Positions 1 to 6,919 of a DNA stretch of 32,091 nt are shown piece after piece. Each line of letters opens with the position of its first letter. The stretch's first letter is position 1. Source of the stretch: Planctomycetaceae bacterium. GTDB lineage: Bacteria > Planctomycetota > UBA8742 > UBA2392 > JABWBM01. A program made the position numbers and the translations under genes. A model generated the notes under the pieces. It ran no database searches and had not been told where the DNA came from. It saw only the letters and a program-made list of their open reading frames with translations. The DNA lies in the NCBI GenBank assembly GCA_013360495.1, contig JABWBM010000018.1, positions 1 to 32,091 of the forward strand, read 5' to 3'.

Positions 1-94
1 GCATCCAGAACCCATGAAAAGACAAAGAGTTAAGATGGATTCCGGCTTTCGCCGGAATGACGATAGGATCCGATTTCTCTTTTGGAGTTGGTAT
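1..94. repeat. Partial copy of two-hairpin repeat element
   Basis: These 94 bases repeat at 268-361 with a single mismatch (position 12). The copy holds the perfect hairpin ATTCCGGCTTTCGCCGGAAT (40-59) and the right end of the element described at 210-365, cut by the window edge on the left. It stops just before the TTACC that completes the terminal inverted repeat in the full copy. No coding potential is seen. Confidence 0.8.
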
Positions 95-110
95 AAGCCG
101 TAGCAGGTGT

Positions 111-134
111 CGGAGGAGGAGGGATTCGAACCCG
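111..134 (-). other. tRNA-Ser-like 3' fragment (T-arm plus acceptor 3' strand)
   Basis: Read on the minus strand, this stretch gives GGGTTCGAATCCC followed by TCCTCCTCCG, the T-loop and 3' acceptor strand typical of tRNA-Ser genes. No matching 5' acceptor strand (CGGAGGA type) or D-arm occurs in the next 150 bases on that strand, the outer T-stem has a C-T mismatch, and the end reads ACA rather than CCA. It therefore looks like a scrap of a tRNA gene, not a functional tRNA. It lies between two copies of a repeat element, as expected for a recombination or integration scar. Confidence 0.5.
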
Positions 135-209
135 CTCGGCCGATCAGGCGAGATGCTGTGCATCGAGCCAGGCCGGGCGCTGTGTGGTTGAACGTGTCTT
201 CAACCGGAC

Positions 210-365
210 GGTAATACCGATCCTAAGAAAGAATACGGTTTTACAATCGTCATGCCGACGAAAGTCGGCATCCAGAACACATGAAAAGACAAAGAGTTAA
301 GATGGATTCCGGCTTTCGCCGGAATGACGATAGGATCCGATTTCTCTTTTGGAGTTGGTATTACC
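210..365. repeat. MITE-like two-hairpin element with terminal inverted repeats
   Basis: The element begins GGTAATACCGATCCTAA and ends, in reverse complement, GGTAATACCAACTCCAA, so nine terminal bases are a perfect inverted repeat and most of the next eight also agree. Inside are two perfect hairpins, ATGCCGACGAAAGTCGGCAT (251-270) and ATTCCGGCTTTCGCCGGAAT (307-326). No transposase is encoded. A truncated copy lies at 1-94 and a related element, with the two hairpins in the other order, at 16791-16935. The hairpin cores resemble widespread dRS3/REP-like words. Confidence 0.7.
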
Positions 366-373
366 TATCTGGC

Positions 374-400
374 AAAAAACGTCGCTTTGCGACGTTTTTT
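374..400. terminator. Bidirectional intrinsic terminator
   Basis: A 12-bp perfect stem (AAAAAACGTCGC, 374-385, with GCGACGTTTTTT, 389-400) has a three-base loop and is flanked by A- and T-runs, so it can stop transcription in both directions. It lies 30 bases beyond the stop codon of the minus-strand ETF-QO gene and most likely ends that transcript. Confidence 0.85.
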
Positions 401-429
401 TGTTTTAGGCGCAGGATTAACAGCGATCC

Positions 430-2196
430 TTAACAATCCGAATACACTGGGCCCTGGCCGCCTTCGGGGACGACCCAGTTGATCACCTGGTATGGGTCCT
501 TGATGTCGCAGGTTTTGCAGTGGACGCAATTTGACGCGTTAATTTTTAGCACCGCGCCGCGCTCGGTAGTTTTGCCCTTACCTTCCTTATCAAGCTGCGG
601 GCTTGCGCCGACGGCCTGCTCCTTCGGCACGATTTCGTAGACATTCGCGGGGCAGAAGTGCTGGCAGGGGTTGCCGTATTCGGTGTAACACTTGGTCACA
701 CAGATATCGGGATCGGTCACTTGCAGGTGGCAGGGTTGGTCTTCTTCGTGGGACGTTCCCGAGAAATAGACGTCCTTCAGCTTATCGAAGGTGAGCTTGT
801 CGTCGAAACGGTTCTTTGGCGTGGGCGGCGTTGTACCTGGTGTGGCGAGTTTTTCGTAACTGTGCCCGTCGATGTGCGGGACACTCATGCGATTGCCGAG
901 CAGTGACATACCGCCGGTGACGAAGCCAAACGCGACGTTGGCCATGCCGAAAAGTTTTCCGCGCGTGAACCCTTGGCGGAAGTTTCGCACTTTCCAGAGT
1001 TCTTTTTTCGCGTCGCTGGTTTCAAAGATATTGCGATAGCGGTGCAGACTTTGCTTCGAAAAGTCCTGCAGCTTGATGCAGGAGAAGATCGCCTCCGCCG
1101 CCATGATGCCGGATTCCATGGCGAGGTGAACGCCCTTCAAGCGCATGCCGTTCAAGAAGCCGGCTGTATCGCCGACGAGCATGACGCCATCGTGCGTCAA
1201 CTCGGGCATGGAGAAGTAGCCGCCGTCGGGAATGGTCTTCGCGCCGTAGTGGAGCAGCTCGCCCCCCTTGAGCAGCTTCGCGATCCAGGGATGCGTCTTC
1301 CATTTCTGGAATGCTGCGTGCGGATCGAACGCCGGGTCGGAATAGTCGAGGCCCATCACAAGGCCGATGCTCGCCTTGCCGTCGGCCATGCCATAGACCC
1401 AGCCGCCTCCGAAGACTTTCATGGGGTCGAGCGGCCAACCCATGGTGTGGAGCACGTCGCCCGGTTTCAACATGGCGCGGCCCTCGTCGGAGAGCTTCCA
1501 GACTTCCTTGCAGCCGAGCTGGTAAATCTGCGGGTTGCGGCCTTCGTCGAGCTTGAGCTTTGGGATCAGGTGTTTGGCCAGCGAGCCGCGCGTGCCTTCG
1601 CCGAGCACGGTGACTTTTGCGCGCAGGTCCATGCCCGGTTGGAACTCGCCTTTGCGCTCGCCCCAGCGGCTCACTCCCATGTCGCGGGTGGTGACGCCTT
1701 CGACCTTGGTGCCGTCGGCGCTATAGAGGATTTCCGCGCCCGCGAAGCCCGGGAAGATGTTGATACCCATGCTCTCGGCCTGCTTGCCGAGCCAGGCCGC
1801 GAACTTTTGCAGGCTGATGACGTAGTTGCCGCGATTGTGCAGGTAGGATGGCGCGAACACGGGTTTGAGTTTCTCGACGCCCTCCTTGAGCATGAAGAAA
1901 CCGTCTTGGTTGGCTTCGCCGCACTGGGCTTCGACGGGGGCGCCTTTGTCAAGCCAGTCGGGGATGAGCCTCTTGATGGCGCGCGGGTCGAGGACGGCGC
2001 CGCTCATTTGGTGGTGGCCGATCTCGGCGGCCTTTTCGATCAGGTAGATTTCGGGCGCGAGCTGTTCGTCGGGGTGGTGTTTGTTGTGCTCTTCGACGAG
2101 CTGCTTCAAGCGTATGGCGCAGGCGAGATTCGCGGGCCCAGCGCCCACCAGCAGCACGTCCATCTCCATCGTCTCGCGTTCGGGGGATTCAGGCAT
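430..2196 (-). CDS. Electron transfer flavoprotein-ubiquinone oxidoreductase (ETF-QO)
   Basis: This is a 588-residue homologue of ETF-QO, the membrane-associated FAD and 4Fe-4S enzyme that passes electrons from reduced ETF (fed by acyl-CoA and other dehydrogenases) to quinone. The N-terminus carries a Rossmann FAD motif (LLVGAGPANLACAIRL, about residues 15-30). A second FAD motif, VGDTAGFLNGMRLKGVHLAME, lies about two thirds along. The C-terminal ferredoxin-like domain holds the cysteine cluster CVHCKTC plus the preceding CVTKC and CQHFC region. Length matches bacterial and mitochondrial members. ATG is preceded by AAGGAG at seven bases. No ETF genes lie next to it. The thiolase at 27119 fits the same acyl-CoA oxidation role. 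Confidence 0.95.
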   Translation of the reverse strand: MPESPERETMEMDVLLVGAGPANLACAIRLKQLVEEHNKHHPDEQLAPEIYLIEKAAEIGHHQMSGAVLDPRAIKRLIPDWLDKGAPVEAQCGEANQDGFFMLKEGVEKLKPVFAPSYLHNRGNYVISLQKFAAWLGKQAESMGINIFPGFAGAEILYSADGTKVEGVTTRDMGVSRWGERKGEFQPGMDLRAKVTVLGEGTRGSLAKHLIPKLKLDEGRNPQIYQLGCKEVWKLSDEGRAMLKPGDVLHTMGWPLDPMKVFGGGWVYGMADGKASIGLVMGLDYSDPAFDPHAAFQKWKTHPWIAKLLKGGELLHYGAKTIPDGGYFSMPELTHDGVMLVGDTAGFLNGMRLKGVHLAMESGIMAAEAIFSCIKLQDFSKQSLHRYRNIFETSDAKKELWKVRNFRQGFTRGKLFGMANVAFGFVTGGMSLLGNRMSVPHIDGHSYEKLATPGTTPPTPKNRFDDKLTFDKLKDVYFSGTSHEEDQPCHLQVTDPDICVTKCYTEYGNPCQHFCPANVYEIVPKEQAVGASPQLDKEGKGKTTERGAVLKINASNCVHCKTCDIKDPYQVINWVVPEGGQGPVYSDC

Positions 2197-2265
2197 AGTC
2201 GCTCCTTCGATGAGCGATTATGCCAACGGAGGGGGAAGATGGAACCACGGAGGCACGGGGATGTA

Positions 2266-3300
2266 CTACGCCTGCTTCAGTACTTCCGCCCACACCTTGA
2301 TCGCCTTGTCGATGTCATCCTTATCCACGTCGTAGTGGGTGACCATGCGCCATTTGCCGCCGCCGGCGATGGCGAGCACGCCGCGCTTGGTGAGTTCCTT
2401 GCCGATCGCCTCGAAGCGCTGCTCCTTGCCGGGGATGCGGAAGAAGAGAATGTTGGTTTCGACGGGAAGAACGACTTCGACGCCCTTGATGTTGCCTAAT
2501 CCTTCCGCGAGGCGCTTGCAATTGGCGTGATCGTCGGCGAGGCGAGCGATCATCGTCTCAAGGGAAACGATGCCGCAAGCCGCGAGAATCCCTACCTGAC
2601 GCATGCCGCCGCCACGCATCTTGCGCAGGCGACGTGCTTCGTCGATGAACGCGCGCGAGCCAGCGAGCATGCTGCCCACCGGAGAGCCGAGCCCCTTGGA
2701 CAGCGTCAACGTCACCGAATCGAAGGGGGCCGCAAGCTCCGCCATGGACGTTCCCGATGCGACGGAAGCATTGGCGAGGCGCGCGCCGTCGAGATGGCAA
2801 GGCAGGCCGACATCGTGAACGACGCGGCACATCTCCACCACATCGGCTTGGGGCAGCACCGAGCCGCCGTGGAAGTTGTGGGTGTTCTCAAGGACGAGCA
2901 GGCCGGTGCGCGGGTGGTAGTCCACCGGGGACTGCACGGCGCGCAGCACGTCGGCCAAGGCAGGCATTCCGCGCTTGCTTGGCACCGTGCGAACCTGAAC
3001 GCCCGCGAGGGCTGCCGTCGCTCCTGTTTCGAAGTTGAAGACGTGGGCGAGGTCGTCGCAGATCAACTCGTCGCCGGGGCGGGTGTGCATCTTGATGGCG
3101 ATCTGGTTGGCCATCACGCCCGAGGGGACGAAGAGGGAGGCTTCTTTGCCGAGCTTGGTGGCCGCGAGTTTCTCGAGCTTCTTGACGGTCGGGTCATCGC
3201 CAAAGATGTCATCGCCGAGCGGCGCGTTCATCATAGCGTCATACATCGCCTTGGTCGGGCGGGTGACAGCGTCGGATCGGAAGTCGCTGATGTCGTGCAT
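2266..3300 (-). CDS. ltaE: Low-specificity L-threonine aldolase (PLP enzyme)
   Basis: This is a fold-type I PLP enzyme of the beta-eliminating lyase/threonine aldolase family. It cleaves L-threonine or L-allo-threonine to glycine and acetaldehyde in the cytoplasm. Visible landmarks are the N-terminal RSDAVTRPT, His86 in the DDLAHVFN segment (ring stacking), DGAR at 171-174 (Asp to the PLP nitrogen, Arg to the substrate) and the Schiff-base Lys202 in LTLSKGLGSPVG. At 344 residues it is the usual size. The ATG at 3300 is chosen because GAAGAGAG precedes it; a TTG at 3315 would add five residues but has no ribosome site. It lies upstream of ETF-QO on the same strand, with a 69-base gap holding a half-copy of an ACCACGGAGGCACGG repeat (2233-2250). 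Confidence 0.92.
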   Translation of the reverse strand: MHDISDFRSDAVTRPTKAMYDAMMNAPLGDDIFGDDPTVKKLEKLAATKLGKEASLFVPSGVMANQIAIKMHTRPGDELICDDLAHVFNFETGATAALAGVQVRTVPSKRGMPALADVLRAVQSPVDYHPRTGLLVLENTHNFHGGSVLPQADVVEMCRVVHDVGLPCHLDGARLANASVASGTSMAELAAPFDSVTLTLSKGLGSPVGSMLAGSRAFIDEARRLRKMRGGGMRQVGILAACGIVSLETMIARLADDHANCKRLAEGLGNIKGVEVVLPVETNILFFRIPGKEQRFEAIGKELTKRGVLAIAGGGKWRMVTHYDVDKDDIDKAIKVWAEVLKQA

Positions 3301-3313
3301 GGGCGCTCTCTTC

Positions 3314-3430
3314 AAGATTCACCACAGAGACACAGAGTTCGCAGAGAATACTTCACATGAACGGACGCTGAAAACAGAAATGCAGATTTCAAAAATGCTC
3401 TGTGATTTCTGTGTCTCTGTGGTGAATCTT
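3314..3430. repeat. Inverted repeat of the CACCACAGAGACACAG family
   Basis: Two perfectly complementary 22-base arms (3314-3335 and 3409-3430), built on the word CACCACAGAGACACAG, enclose about 73 bases. They fill the spacer between the SagB-like gene and threonine aldolase on the minus strand, and the left arm reaches within 14 bases of the aldolase ATG. A transcript through here would form a long hairpin. Other members of this word family occur at 2233, 25661 and 26777. Confidence 0.8.
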
Positions 3431-3432
3431 TC

Positions 3433-4977
3433 CTACGCTGGGTCGCCGATGCAGGTGATGTAGACGCAGGCTTCGCGTTCGGGGATAAAGAGCAGCGAGT
3501 TCACTTCCTCGTCGAAGAAGCCCCCGATGCCGGAAGCGCCAAGTTCGAGCGCGATGGCCGCAAGATTCAGGCGTTGGCCGATATGCCCAGCGTCGAGGTG
3601 GATCATGCGATAGGCGCGATCGCCGAAGCGTTCGACCGCTGCCGGCAGATCGCAGGTATGGATCACGACGAAGGCGGCGTCGCTGGCAAGCTCCTGACCG
3701 AGCGCGAGGTAATGCGTCTGCTGGCGATAGTCGCCCTTGCCGACGAGCTTGAGTTCGCGTGTGGCGGGAGAGTAATAGTAGGTGCCTTGCTGCAGGCCGC
3801 TCACCGCGTGGACGATCACCCACGTTTCAAGCAGCAACGGATCGAAATAGCGTGGCGTCTCATATGACTCGCCCGCAAGGTCATAGCGATAGGCGTACTC
3901 GAGCAAGTGACCGAGCTGTTCGAGCGTGATGGGATTGCCACTGAACGCGCGAGTGCTGCGGCGCCGAAGGATCGTCTCGCGTAATTCCTCGTGTAGCGGC
4001 GGGGGAGGCGAGTCGAGTGTAACGCCTGAATACGACTTGAGCTTCGAAGCGCCGTAGCGGCCGGTGCCGGACGAGTCAGGCAGCGCGCGGGCGAGGGCGG
4101 CAGAGGAGCGTTGGATCGCACTGCGGGTGACGAGCGAGTTGAGAAGATTCTCTTCCTTGACTTCTTCATAGCCGCCATAAGGAGAGGAGCGAAGGAGGCC
4201 GAAGTCGTCGCCCACGTCGCAATCGTCCTTGGCGAGTAATGGCGCGATGACACATGCGCCTTCTTTTGCGGGGTCAAGACCAAGCAGGTCGTTGACCTCT
4301 TTATCGACGAAGCCCGCGATCGGCGTGGCGGCGAAGCCTTCGAGCGGAGCATAAGCCGCAAGGTTGCCGAACACGTGCCCGGTATCGAGCATGCAGCGCC
4401 GGTACGCGCGCTGGCCGTAGCGCCACGAACTGCGGAGAAAAATTGTGCTCAGGATCAGGATCGCATCGGATTTCGCGATCGCCGGGTGTCCGAGCGTCGC
4501 CTTGCTCAACACTTCGAAGAGTTCGTCATCGGCGGGCAGAAAGCCCACCGGAGCGATGCGTTGCAGGCGGTGGTCTCGTACATGGAAATTATAGATGCCG
4601 CTTGGGATATCGGGCGTGTTGCGAATGGCGAGGTAGATGTCCGTGGGGTAAAGCGCGCCCGCAGACGGCGCAGCGCGGTAATAGTGATACTCGCCCGGCT
4701 GCTGCATGATGCCCGTGACGCCGTTGGTGAAGAAGAGCAGCCTCGCCAGCGCCTCGGCGGAAAGCTCGCCATTGGCCGACGGGAAATCGCGCAGGTTGAC
4801 GGGACCTTCAGAAGAGAATGGCAGCTTGTCGTCAAGGCGGATGGACTCCGCCCCCGGGTATTCCTTGAACTGTGGCGGCTTCTTCGACCAGTCGAGACTG
4901 TGGCCGCTGATGTTATCCGGGCGGTACTTGGTGCGCTCGTGGTAATACTCGGCAGTGGATGAGATCGTGTTGTCCAT
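3433..4977 (-). CDS. SagB/ThcOx-type FMN oxidoreductase with two nitroreductase domains
   Basis: This 514-residue protein has two tandem nitroreductase-fold domains. The first (about residues 55-270) contains YYRAAPSAGALYPTDIYLA. The second (about 325-510) contains ILRRRSTRAFSG and the matching DAGHIGQRLNLAAIALELG helix. That layout is typical of SagB-type dehydrogenases, the flavoenzymes that oxidise azolines to azoles in thiazole/oxazole-modified peptides. Many double-domain members sit outside such clusters with unknown substrates. No YcaO cyclodehydratase, protease or transporter is seen nearby. No clear Shine-Dalgarno precedes the ATG at 4977. A role on the Cys/Thr/Gly-rich peptide at 9691 is only a possibility, because that gene is 4.7 kb away on the other strand. 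Confidence 0.85.
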   Translation of the reverse strand: MDNTISSTAEYYHERTKYRPDNISGHSLDWSKKPPQFKEYPGAESIRLDDKLPFSSEGPVNLRDFPSANGELSAEALARLLFFTNGVTGIMQQPGEYHYYRAAPSAGALYPTDIYLAIRNTPDIPSGIYNFHVRDHRLQRIAPVGFLPADDELFEVLSKATLGHPAIAKSDAILILSTIFLRSSWRYGQRAYRRCMLDTGHVFGNLAAYAPLEGFAATPIAGFVDKEVNDLLGLDPAKEGACVIAPLLAKDDCDVGDDFGLLRSSPYGGYEEVKEENLLNSLVTRSAIQRSSAALARALPDSSGTGRYGASKLKSYSGVTLDSPPPPLHEELRETILRRRSTRAFSGNPITLEQLGHLLEYAYRYDLAGESYETPRYFDPLLLETWVIVHAVSGLQQGTYYYSPATRELKLVGKGDYRQQTHYLALGQELASDAAFVVIHTCDLPAAVERFGDRAYRMIHLDAGHIGQRLNLAAIALELGASGIGGFFDEEVNSLLFIPEREACVYITCIGDPA

Positions 4978-5120
4978 GGTGGCACAGTAGCGGGGCCGTT
5001 CGGGCAGAGGAGCAAGTTCGCCTATTTGACGATAAGGCCTCTCACAATGCCTGATCTCAGGGGAAGATCAAGCCTTCCTTCCCTGTAAGCCAGGACTGCT
5101 GCAAAGTCCTCTTTTCCGTC

Positions 5121-5140
5121 ATTCCCGCGAAGGCGGGAAT
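5121..5140. repeat. REP/dRS3-like hairpin
   Basis: ATTCCCGCGAAGGCGGGAAT is a perfect 8-bp stem with a GAAG loop, flanked by CGTC and CCAG as in the other hairpins of this window (251, 307, 16825, 16881). It lies in the 233-base gap between the regulator and the SagB-like gene. The rest of that gap shows no convincing gene. Confidence 0.7.
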
Positions 5141-5210
5141 CCAGAACTTACCTCGGACACCGCATGGCTCTTGAGATTGCAAATGTTCGAAAAACTCAGG
5201 GTACCGATGT

Positions 5211-6743
5211 TCATGACTTTGCCGTCCTGCCCTGTAAGCCCGCGACGAAGCCGTAGCCATTGGACATCGCGTTTCGTACGAACTCCATTGCGTGTTCAAC
5301 CATTGCCCGTTTCGCCTTCTCCATACGGGAGAGCGACAGCACGTTACGGGCGTAAAACGCGCGCTGCTCGACGGTCAGCGCGATGCCTTGCGGAAGCTTT
5401 TCGGCAATCGTGTGCGCTTTCATACAGGCGTCCATTGCGACATCCGGGCGCTTGGCCGCGCGGGCCATGGCGGCGATACGGACAAGCGCGTTGAATTGCG
5501 CCACGGCCGTAAAGCGTTCCGGTGGCTTGCTCAGGAGCACACGCGAACGGTCCCGCTCCATATCGACGAAGTCTTTGCGCGGCTTACCCAGGCATTCGGC
5601 GTATTGGCGCGTCCATTCCCGCTCGGCAAGCGCGAACCCCCAGGGCGTATCCGTCGGCGAAAGCGAGTCGAGCAGACGCGAGATCGTATCGGCGTCCTCG
5701 CAGAACGCCGCATGCCGGATCACCACGACCTTGTCGGCGCCCCGTCCCGATAACGCTCGCGTGGCAGCTTCGTCGAGCGAGACGTCGCCCGCGAGCAACG
5801 AAGCGTGCAGCATCCAGCCGCGCGTGTAGAGTTGATGTTCGGACGGAAGCTGATGGTAGGCGAGATGCATGTCGGCCATGCCTTTGGCCAGATTGCCCTT
5901 GAGCACGTCGTTGTAGCCCGCGACCAGCAACATGCGATGGCGCTCCTTGCCCGCAAGCGCGGAACCGCCAGACAGTTCATAGACGGCCCGGCTCACGGCC
6001 AACCCATCGTCGAGCAGTCCGACCTCGCGTAGAGTCTGCGCGTAGAACGTTGCGCAACGATACAGACCATCCGCGTCGACATCCGGCAACGCCGCGATGA
6101 AGAGCAACAACGCCTGCCGGTAATACTCAAGGGCGGTCGGCGCGTCCGATTCCGTCGTCTTGAGCGAGCCCAGCGCATAGTAGAGCATGGGCGAATGGGC
6201 GGCGTCCTCGCTGATTCGGGTCAACTGCAACGCCACCTGTTCGAGGCCGCGCAGCTTGACGGGGTTTGACTGGTTCAGCCCTTCCTGAAGCTCTTTCGAC
6301 ACGCGCTCATAAAGCGGCCGGATTTTCGCGCCAAGCTCGACGCGGACTTCCTCGTGCCGGCCAAGCGCGGCGTCAAGCTCGCGCAAGACCTTCGCGTAGT
6401 CCTTGCCGACGAGACTTCCAAGCTGCATGCGTGAAACGGCGCTCATCGCCTGCACCAGCTCGAGCAGCGATGAGGCGGTATCGGCGGCCTGCGTCGATAC
6501 GTCATGGACGAAAGGTGAGCCTTCGCCGACGAGCAGCCATGCCGGGTTGACTCCGAAGGCTTTGACTAGCGAGGCGCAGAAGGACGAAGGAATCTTGCGC
6601 CCCTGCAGATAGCGGTTGACATCGGAGGGAGCAGCACCCGTCTTGCGGGCGATGTCGGCTTGAGTGAACTGGGCGACGAGCTTCAGGAGCCGCTCGCGCA
6701 CGGCTTCATTAAGTTCGCCCGCGTCGTATGCCTGTGGCTTCAT
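5211..6743 (-). CDS. CI/XRE-type HTH regulator with long helical (TPR-like) C-terminus
   Basis: The N-terminus (about residues 16-70) is a phage-CI-like helix-turn-helix: QADIARKTGAAPSDVNRYL, then LVKAFGVNPAWLLVGEG. The remaining roughly 430 residues are almost wholly helical, with repeated Leu/Ala-rich pairs and TPR-like segments such as SPMLYYALGSL and ALEYYRQALLLF. HTH plus TPR-like repeats is the architecture of RRNPP peptide-responsive regulators, although this protein is longer (510 residues) and not from an obvious Firmicute. The ATG at 6743 is chosen because GAGGATCAGC precedes it; the ATG at 6755 has only a weak site. It is divergent from the exported-protein operon starting at 6920, with TTGTCA palindromes in between, so it probably controls that operon and itself. 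Ligand unknown. Confidence 0.8.
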   Translation of the reverse strand: MKPQAYDAGELNEAVRERLLKLVAQFTQADIARKTGAAPSDVNRYLQGRKIPSSFCASLVKAFGVNPAWLLVGEGSPFVHDVSTQAADTASSLLELVQAMSAVSRMQLGSLVGKDYAKVLRELDAALGRHEEVRVELGAKIRPLYERVSKELQEGLNQSNPVKLRGLEQVALQLTRISEDAAHSPMLYYALGSLKTTESDAPTALEYYRQALLLFIAALPDVDADGLYRCATFYAQTLREVGLLDDGLAVSRAVYELSGGSALAGKERHRMLLVAGYNDVLKGNLAKGMADMHLAYHQLPSEHQLYTRGWMLHASLLAGDVSLDEAATRALSGRGADKVVVIRHAAFCEDADTISRLLDSLSPTDTPWGFALAEREWTRQYAECLGKPRKDFVDMERDRSRVLLSKPPERFTAVAQFNALVRIAAMARAAKRPDVAMDACMKAHTIAEKLPQGIALTVEQRAFYARNVLSLSRMEKAKRAMVEHAMEFVRNAMSNGYGFVAGLQGRTAKS

Positions 6744-6806
6744 GCTGATCCTCATAGTGGCCTATGGCCGCCGCATGATTGCCAAACGGCGCGGCACACA
6801 CCGTCA

Positions 6807-6859
6807 ATTGTCAAATGACAATACAAAGCTCTGCATAAAATCGCCATAGAATTGTCAAT
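6807..6859. promoter_or_regulatory. Candidate operators (TTGTCA palindromes) between divergent genes
   Basis: ATTGTCA-AA-TGACAAT (6807-6822) is a 7-bp inverted repeat. A second site, ATTGTCAAT (6851-6859), has the same half-site. Thus three TTGTCA half-sites (one inverted) lie in the 176 bases separating the HTH regulator from the exported-protein operon, a typical place for CI/XRE operators. TAAAAT (6836-6841) is a possible -10 box, but no -35 at proper spacing is clear. The pairing with this regulator is inferred. Confidence 0.45.
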
Positions 6860-6919
6860 TGGATACTATTGGTGCAGTTGAAGGTCGGGCTGCTGTTGGT
6901 CGAAAACGAGGACAATGCC

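Noticed and set aside
973-2499. 508-codon plus-strand open frame
   Set aside because: It lies antisense to ETF-QO and threonine aldolase and has the composition of a shadow frame with no domain or ribosome site.
5057-5299. 80-codon minus-strand ORF over the REP hairpin
   Set aside because: It overlaps the end of the regulator gene in another frame and its middle is the translation of the hairpin repeat.
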